Source: Proteles cristata cristata
Lineage: Eukaryota; Chordata; Mammalia; Carnivora; Hyaenidae
Direction of reading: 5' to 3'
Assembly: GCA_017311185.1 (NCBI GenBank)
Contig: JAESUZ010005173.1
Coordinates: forward strand, 186,001 to 250,000
DNA: 64,000 bases
Shown: positions 57,160-64,000 of the stretch, one piece after another
Position numbering within the stretch: position 1 is the first letter of the stretch
Layout: each line of letters opens with the position of its first letter
The notes under the pieces: model-generated
The model's input: only the letters and a program-made list of their open reading frames with translations
Databases searched by the model: none
Told to the model about the DNA's origin: nothing
Position numbers and translations under genes: made by a program

Positions 57160-57591
57160 TTTTAAATCCACTACATTTGTTCTAATTTTAGCTATCTCTA
57201 ATATATTATGAATGACTCAGTGATGCGTTTACTTTTGTAAGTTACTTTCTAAGTAAGTTACTTTTGTGAGTTTTGTAAGCTACTAACATGTAATTACTTT
57301 TGGGTTTTTTAAAGTTTATTTATTTACTTTGAGAGACATGGAGACAACTCAACTGGGGGAGACACAAAAAGAGAGAGAGAGAATTTCAAGCAGGCCCTGC
57401 TCTGCCTACCCAGAGCTTGATGTGGGGTTCAAACCCAAGAAGCCCTGAGCCAAAACCAAGAGATGGACCCTTAACTGACTTGAGCCACCCAGGTGCCCCC
57501 ACTTTTGTAGATTTTAAATACACTACATTTGTTCTAATTTTCACTTTCCCTAATATGTTATGAATGGCTCAGTTATGTGTTCACTTTTGTT
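57160..57591 (+). repeat. Direct duplication of ~80 bp, 352 bp apart, with SINE between
   Basis: 57160-57240 and 57512-57591 share ACTACATTTGTTCTAATTTT and TATGAATG(A/G)CTCAGT(G/T)ATG in the same order, ending ACTTTTGT. About one base in eight or nine differs by eye. The SINE at 57305-57500 lies between the copies. Confidence 0.88.
57305..57500 (-). mobile_element. Can-SINE between the duplicated segments
   Basis: AAGTTTATTTATTTACTTTGAGAG, TTCAAGCAGGCCCTGCTCTG and ACTTGAGCCACCCAGGTGCCCC give antisense order. ACTTTTG on each side is a possible short TSD. Confidence 0.9.
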
Positions 57592-57599
57592 TGAATTAA

Positions 57600-58030
57600 C
57601 ATTTCAACTACTCAATTTAATTAACACTTAAATTAAACCTGGTTGTTTTTACAGTCTGATAATTCCAATATCTGAAGTCTTACTATATCCCTGATTCTGT
57701 TGTCTATTTTTTTCCATATCAGTTCCTTCTTGTATATCTTGTTTTTCATTTTTTAAATTTATTTCTGAAAGAGAGAGAGAGAGAGAGAGAGAGACAGCAT
57801 GAACAAGGGAGGGTCAGAGAGAGAGGGAGACACAGAATGTGAAACAGGCTCCAGGCTCTGAGCCAGCTGTCAGCACAGAGCCCGACGTAGGGCTCGAACC
57901 CACAAACCATGAGATCATGACCTGAGCTGAAGTCGGACGCTTAACCGACTGAGCCACCCAAGCGGCCCTAATATATCTTGTTTTTATGTGTTTTATTATG
58001 TTTTGTTTTCTGTCAACTTATATCTCATGA
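57600..58030 (-). mobile_element. Old L1 5'/ORF1-region fragment, split by SINE
   Basis: CAGTCTGATAATTCCAATATCTGAAG and CTGATTCTGTTGTCTATTTTTTTCC resemble the complement of the ORF1-proximal part of ancient L1 elements, as in 12560-13250. It is short and decayed. Confidence 0.5.
57747..57971 (-). mobile_element. Can-SINE with exact 14-bp TSD
   Basis: TATATCTTGTTTTT is at 57733-57746 and 57972-57985. Full length with a GA run and GACTGAGCCACCCAAGCGGCCC head. Confidence 0.97.
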
Positions 58031-59340
58031 AAGTATATCTATGTGAATAATTTTAAAACAAAGTAGAAAATAGGTTCCCAAAAGATAATATTAACTTACT
58101 TTTGCCAAGTACTTGGGGTTATAATCACACTGGAATCATTTTAAACTACATTTCTGTCTTGAGGTTTTCCAGGTGGCACAGGTTATATTTGTGCAAACAA
58201 AAAAAGGAAGGTAGGATCTTTATGGAGGAATATATTCTCTGAAGATATAAAATAGAAACTTCTGGAGAATCAAAGTTCAGCACAGGCAATCGGTTTATCA
58301 TTTTTAGGAAAAGGGCATGCCTAATGCTAGTTCATTATCCTGCAAAATATATTACTTTTTACAGTCCTTGCTTGACTGGGTTATCCTGCTAAATTTCCAC
58401 ACTGGTTGGCCCTTGAGCTTTGTTTCTGTTCCTCTGTCCTTCAGGATCCCAAAGAATCTCCCGTCAACTTTAGCAAGGCCACTGTGTGCTCTCAAGGGAA
58501 CGGCCTCCTTTCTAAGTAATTTTTATATTCTTGCCTGCTCATTATAGCATTACAGCAGTATATTTTTATGTTTTATCCAACTTTTAAAGTTATCTTAGTT
58601 GTAGAATTGCTTACAGTTTCTAGTCTGAACTACTGCAGAAGAAAAAGCCAAAGATCACTTTCAAAAATAGTAGTCCATCCTTTTGCATTATGGATTTGTG
58701 ATACATTCTAAATAAAATGGAGATAAAAAGTTAGCATTTGAACTTTGAGGTGATTAGCATAAGGAGCCATGAAACTTAAATTTCTCCTGGGAGTTGATTT
58801 AATATCTGTCTGGATTTCAAATGAGTGTGGCTATTTTCTTCAATATTTAAAATGAACTTTATTGAATCTAATAACCCAATATCAATCTCAATTATTTAGG
58901 ATATTTTGTCTTATGCAACATACAGGCCTAGTATAAGTTGATGTACGTCCAAAATTAAGCCATTTTGTTCAAACTTATTTCAAAAATTCTGCATGCTTTA
59001 TTTTCAAGTATTGCAAACCTATATATCTTGGTTATCCCACTAAGAGAAGACTCCAAATGATAACTAAAGAATTCCCATTAATCTTATGAATATAGGAGAT
59101 CAAAATACTACTGCAACATTAATGTAGATTTCGTAAGGAATGTGAGCATCTTATGAAACTGTTAAGGAAAATTTATAGTTTCTTCAGCTTTATGTTGTAA
59201 TGTATCCAGAATATGTTTCAAAATAAAGTTGTACTAAATTCTTTCATTTAATTTTTTTACATAAAATACGTTTTTGATTATTATATACAAATCCAAACAG
59301 TTAAAGTAGGTTTTTATAAGTATGATTAAGAGTAAACCAC
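58031..59340. other. No recognised feature
   Basis: About 1.3 kb. The 76-aa ORF at 58317-58547 has mixed composition but no domain or splice context I can identify. Not annotated as a gene. Confidence 0.45.
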
Positions 59341-59343
59341 AAT

Positions 59344-59538
59344 TAGGTGTGTCTGGGTGACTCAGTCAGTTGTGTCCAACTTTGGCTCAGGTCATGATCT
59401 CACGGTTCGTGGTTCTAGCCCCGCGTCGGGCTCTGTGCTGACTGCCAGCTCAGAGCCTGGAGCCTGTTTCAGAGTCTGTATCTTTCTCTCTCTGACCCTC
59501 CCCTGCTCACGCTGGCTCTCTCTCTCTCCCTCTAAACC
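59344..59538 (+). mobile_element. Can-SINE
   Basis: GTCTGGGTGACTCAGTCAG head, ATGATCTCACGGTTCGTGG, CTGACTGCCAGCTCAGAGCC and CT-rich end. The A-rich tail is nearly absent. The 120-aa ORF reading through it (59357-59719) is an artefact. Confidence 0.93.
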
Positions 59539-62500
59539 AGTTAATTATTCCTTCCTCTCACCTAGACAACAAAAAATACAATTATTGTTTATAGTAAAAA
59601 TAGTTATAATATACGCATCCATTTGTGAGTTGGCACAGAGTTTTATGTTATTATTACAAACCCATCATATTCAACGTGACTCTTTACTAAAATGTGTAAA
59701 AATAAACGTTGGTCAGTGATATATATTATCGAATGCAAAGTATTCTTAATTGAACAAATGTGATTCCCTATGATAATTTCTGAGTCTCCTCTATTCGCCC
59801 CTTATTATCAACAGGGGAAATTTTCTTTCTTTATTTCTCACTAATCATTCCTGACAAATAGTTGGCAAGCTTACCGGTGAAGAGCTGCCCATAGGGTTCT
59901 AGGTCATTCTCACCCCTTGGGAAGAAAACATACATGATATCTATGAATAAATGCCCTCCAACAAAGGAAAAGGACAATGCCTTACAGAGTGCTTGTATGA
60001 TTTTTTTCCCCCAAGTATAAGTATCTAATCTCTTTGTAGTGCAATTTAACTATTTGTTTTAGGTATTTTCTCCTACCAAAGAATACAGCTGTTTTGTATT
60101 GTATTACGTCTTCAGACCATCATTCTTGGTTTGAATTTAAAAAAAAAAAAAAAGAAAAGGAAAGAAAGGAAAGCAGAGAAACTTTATTAAAAAAAAGACT
60201 TCTAAATTCTACTCAAAGTACTAATGAAAATATCTTACTGAAGATAATAGCAATACAGTATTTGTGACTTGGTGTGTGTGTGTGTGTGTGTGTGATTTTT
60301 CCACCTAGATTAAAATAAGAAATTTTATTATTTAGAAGGAAAAATAATAATTATTCTAGCAAAACTGTTATGCATATTACATTTTCAGATGGTTGAAATA
60401 AAGTTAACACTTTAAATCTGATGACCTGGGTGTAAATTTAATTTAAAACCTGCTCATTGTTCTCAATTCTTCCAAAAATAATGATAATGGCATTGAAAAT
60501 GGCTATGATGACTCCCTGCAAATATATATCTTTTCAGATCCAAATGCAAGGTTTTTCTTGTTGTTGTTTATTTATTCAAAATAATTAGGTAGTATTTATG
60601 TTTTAGGTATGGAGCTAATCTTGGAATAAATAAAAATAGATTCATTTTGTGATAGGGTCTAGAATCTGTTACAGTGATGAAATAGACTTATCTTTTGCTC
60701 TCCTGTTACCCACCTTTGGGCTCAGCACTAATGGAAAACATAAGAATTTACCATAAGTCTTTCCACTTAAGTAGTTGTTTTCAAAGAGGGATATCATTAT
60801 ATTTTTATTATTATTTTATTATGGTTTAAAATTTGAGGCTAACATGTACTTTATGCAAATTGATACTCTGTTTTTTCCAAACAAAATATGTGTTGTACAA
60901 ATGTAAGTAAACACAAAATATTAAGGTACTTTTACCTAACATACATTGGAGATAAAATACTCTTCCTTTGAACCATCAACATAGAGTTTACACTAAAGAT
61001 AATTTTTAATCATTCATTTAAATGGGACAAAAACAAAATAAGTATTAATTGATTGAAACAGAGAAAATTAAATGGAAAGACGAAGTGCTAACGAGCCTAG
61101 AGAAAATTGCTCAGTTTGCATATAAATTAGGTAATTAGCCTCTCACCTGCCCAGGTAGAAGTTTATAACCCTAATTAAAATAATTATATAAACTTCCAAG
61201 ACTCATTAGGAAAATGTGAAAAAGAAGATAAAATGCACTATTGCTCTTTATGTAATTTTACTTGAACTTAGTTAACACTTCCATAGATTAAGTTGATTTA
61301 AACATTTTCATGCACACATCCCTTTTACATCCCTATTTTAGTTAAAGATTCTAAGAGCTTTACTTAAAATTCAAGATAAAAATTTAATCTAAAGAAGATG
61401 AGAATAAATAGGATGATATTTGAAAAGAATTTAAGTATTAACTTAAAAATTATTTGTTATTTCAAAATGTATGTGGTTATCCTACAGTGCTTCTATAACC
61501 CATAAGTTTACAATTATAAATACTGATTTTTAATTAATTCCTAAAGATGTATTGTTTTTAAAATATTACAAAAATGTTAAAATACTGTGGTTTAACAAAG
61601 AAGCCTCAATCTCAAAACAGATCCATCTTTTGAAAGTTTAATGAATAAAGTATGTATATATTTAACATTAATTTATTTTAAAAAACAATTAAGGAACACT
61701 TATGTATAACAAATGGTGTTTATGAGAAGATGAGTAGGACATTAAAACGAGCAAGACAAGTTTCCTGATTCCAAGAACTTTATGTGCTTGTGAGGTACGT
61801 AAAACAAAACCAATGAACAAGAAAAATACATGGTGGTTAGTTATAGATGCCATAAATGAATGAATAAGGACTAAAATAAGTCACAAAATGAGGGGAAACA
61901 AACCTAAATATACATATACGTTATATATATATATATATAAAACATATGTCAAGTACTCTTTAAGATATCTTAAACATATTTTAATATTTAATTCTAATGA
62001 CAAGATATACTTATTTATTATAGATGCTAAATTTGAGGTTAAGAGAAATCCATAACTTTGAATTTTTAAAAGACTTCATGAATTATGTGACTGCTTAATA
62101 TTTTGGTAGACAAAAATAAGTGGACATTAGGAGATAGACAAATGTTATTAAAAAATAGAAAAAAGGGGAAAATTGAAAAATAATAAATATACAGTGTGAC
62201 TAGTGCATAGAATTTAAGAAAGGGAATAATAGGAGCCAGTATATAGTTGGAAGGATGGAGACATAAGGAGTTTCTAATAAACTAAAGTACTGGAATTGTG
62301 CACAGAATTAGACAGAGTGAGAGAATATATATGCAGTAGGTGTGGGAACTGAAGATACCTGAAAATTGACATACTGGGAAAGGCATGACAAAGAAAATGA
62401 CACCACTTGGAAAAATGAATCTTTAGTAAAATTTACAAGGGAGAAATGGACTGACACCATTTGAGAATACAACTTCAAATTACAAAAGAAAGCGTAATAC

Positions 62501-62635
62501 TCTAGGCTAGTATTTTATCATATTCTAAAAGATAACCTTTAGCCTATGTCATCATGATCATACTAGCTTTCTAATGGCTCTCTTACCCACCAAGAAAGAT
62601 GGTTTCCCAGAACTTTGGGCTTTTTTCTTTTTCTT
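59539..62635. other. AT-rich DNA, no recognised gene
   Basis: About 3.1 kb, the longest stretch without a named element. It holds a GT microsatellite (60272-60294), an A/G-rich run (60137-60175) and an AT run near 61922-61940. Segment 61700-61880 has a faint antisense-L2 flavour that I cannot confirm. Confidence 0.45.
60272..60294 (+). repeat. (GT)n microsatellite
   Basis: Uninterrupted GT run of about 11 units. Confidence 0.95.
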
Positions 62636-62639
62636 TTTT

Positions 62640-63092
62640 CTTTTTTTTGGCCTGGAATATACTCTTCCTGATACTCCCGTGGGTCTTCCCTGTCTCATAT
62701 TTAAATTTTGTTCAGTAATCATTGCCACAAAGGTCTAAAACTGACCACTTATACATTTCTATTTTTTCCTTAAGCAATGTCTTTCATTATTTATTTTTTC
62801 CTATATGTTAGTAGATTTCCATTAAAATACTCTGGAATTTACTTATGTATTATATTTATTTTTTAATTCTATTTCCATTGCCAATAGTGTAAGAGTGCAG
62901 ACATTTGTATCTATTGTCTATTGTGGAAAGTGACGATTGTCCATTTTCTGTATCATTACTGTTTATTTCTATGGTTTGTGTTCTCCCACAGTAAAGTAAG
63001 CATGGGTCATCTTTTTTGTTTATTCAATAAACTATTCCCAGTGACTTGAACCTTGGATGGCATAGAGTAGATACTTAATGAATAATTTTTTA
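62640..63092 (+). mobile_element. L2 LINE 3' end
   Basis: GGCCTGGAATATACTCTTCC, TTAAATTTTGTTCAGTAATC and, at the end, CCAGTGACTTGAACCTTGG...CATAGAGTAGATACTTAATGAAT follow the L2 3' end in order. Divergence is high. Confidence 0.7.
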
Positions 63093-63109
63093 ATAAATAA
63101 ACACAGGAG

Positions 63110-63312
63110 GGGCACCTGGATGGCTTATTCAGTTAAGTGTCCAACTTCGGCTCAGATCATGATCTCACCACTCCTGGATTCACCACACATTGGGCTCTGT
63201 GCTGATATCTCAGAGCCTGGAGCTGCTTTGGATTCTGGATTCTGTGTCTCCATCTCTCTCAGCCCCTCTCCCGCTCACACTCTGTCTCTATCTCTAAATA
63301 TATATATAAACA
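63110..63312 (+). mobile_element. Can-SINE
   Basis: GGGGCACCTGGATGGCTTATTC head, CTGTGCTGATATCTCAGAGCC, CT-rich block, then CTAAATATATATATAAACATT tail. Confidence 0.93.
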
Positions 63313-63449
63313 TTAAAATTAATAATTAATATGGATAACATTTTCTTAATTTTACTTAATAATGTTAATAGAAGACAAAAAGAGTTTATTATCAAGTAAC
63401 CCCATTTAATTTTATAGTAAAAGGTTAATTTACTTGAAACTAACGAGTG

Positions 63450-64000
63450 ATTACGTCAAGATTACAAGATATGAGATGACATTAACATAAAAGTCAACTG
63501 CTTTTCCATGCTCCAGCAATGAACATGGGAAATTTGAAATTGAAAACACAATGCCATTCAAATTAGCACAGAAACAAAAGACATAGGTATAAATCAACAA
63601 AATATGTACAAGATCTATATGAGGAAAACTATAAAACTCTGATGAACAAAATCAAAGAACTAAGTGGATAGAGATATAGTCTATGACATAGGTAAGAATA
63701 CTCAGCATTGTCAAGATGTTAGTTCCTCCCAATGTGCTCTGAAGATTCAATACAATCCGAGTCAAAATCCCAGAAATGTACTTTGTGGATATTAACAAAA
63801 TTATTATAAACTTTATATGGAGAGACCTAAGACACAGAGTAGCCAATACAATATTGAAAGAGAAGATCAAAGTTGGAAGACTGATATTACCCACCTGTAA
63901 GACTTACTGTAACACTATAGCCATGAAGACAGTGTAGTATTGGTAAAAGAACAGACAGGTAGACTAATGTAACAGAATGGAGATCCCAGAAAGAGAGCCA
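63450..64000 (+). mobile_element. L1 ORF2 fragment running off the window
   Basis: CAATGCCATTCAAATTAGCAC, TATGAGGAAAACTATAAAACTC, TCAATACAATCCGAGTCAAAATCCC, AATATTGAAAGAGAAGATCAAAG and TATTGGTAAAAGAACAGACAGG follow the ORF2 region downstream of the reverse transcriptase core. Stops are present in all frames, so it is dead. The 3' end is beyond position 64000. Confidence 0.87.

Noticed and set aside
58317..58547. 76-aa ORF in a GC-balanced patch
   Set aside because: No recognisable domain or exon boundaries; insufficient to call a gene.
59357..59719. 120-aa ORF
   Set aside because: Its first half reads through a SINE; the remainder is AT-rich with no domain.

Overview
This is nuclear DNA from a carnivoran mammal, most likely a cat-family species. 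The main evidence is more than thirty copies of a tRNA-Lys-derived Can-SINE. Their sequence (a GGGGCGCCTGGGTGGCT-type head, a GTTCGAGCCCC box and a CT-rich, AATAAA-containing tail) matches the felid form as I remember it. The window is AT-rich. I found no convincing host protein-coding exon, CpG-island promoter, functional tRNA/rRNA gene or CRISPR array. All recognisable coding matter belongs to decayed transposons. It reads as a gene desert or deep-intronic block.

Layout. 1-6230: an antisense LINE-1 with degenerate ORF2, ORF1 and a 5' UTR holding a GAA tract; its 3' end lies outside the window. 6231-10036: AT-rich DNA with an L1 3' end, a SINE and an ORF2 scrap. 10037-13260: a SINE-in-SINE nest, then an ancient antisense L1 carrying three more SINEs. 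13260-21650: mostly unique DNA with a hAT-like fossil, a MIR/L2 tail, old L1 pieces and SINEs. 21985-24300: an L1 with a twin-priming-type inversion, abutting a second antisense L1 piece and a truncated SINE. 24402-29193: three solo LTRs, two of one retrovirus-like family and one of a different class. 31900-33660: an L2 interrupted by a young 5'-truncated L1. 35277-35846: a third LTR of the first family. 36131-36391: a long pyrimidine tract. 36943-37587: a Tigger DNA transposon with its TA duplication. 37740-38900: antisense L2 with two SINEs. 40998-43980: a poly(T) duplication, an LTR-like repeat and two L1 fragments. 44119-49500: many SINEs and a tiny L1 3' insertion. 53983-55001: a second Tigger fossil with readable transposase remnants. 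55041-59540: SINEs, an L1 stub and a local duplication. 62640-64000: L2, SINE and an L1 running off the end.

No genes work together here. What the window records is a sequence of insertions. Target-site duplications (TSDs) can be read directly for many insertions, and nesting gives relative ages: L2 and Tigger oldest, then old L1 and SINEs, then LTRs and young L1/SINEs. I found no convincing new biological system. The most useful observations are the LTR family with 4-bp TSDs, a microhomology deletion between two of its copies, the L1 inversion, two perfect hairpins inside decayed L1 sequence, and a poly(T) insertion flanked by a duplication.
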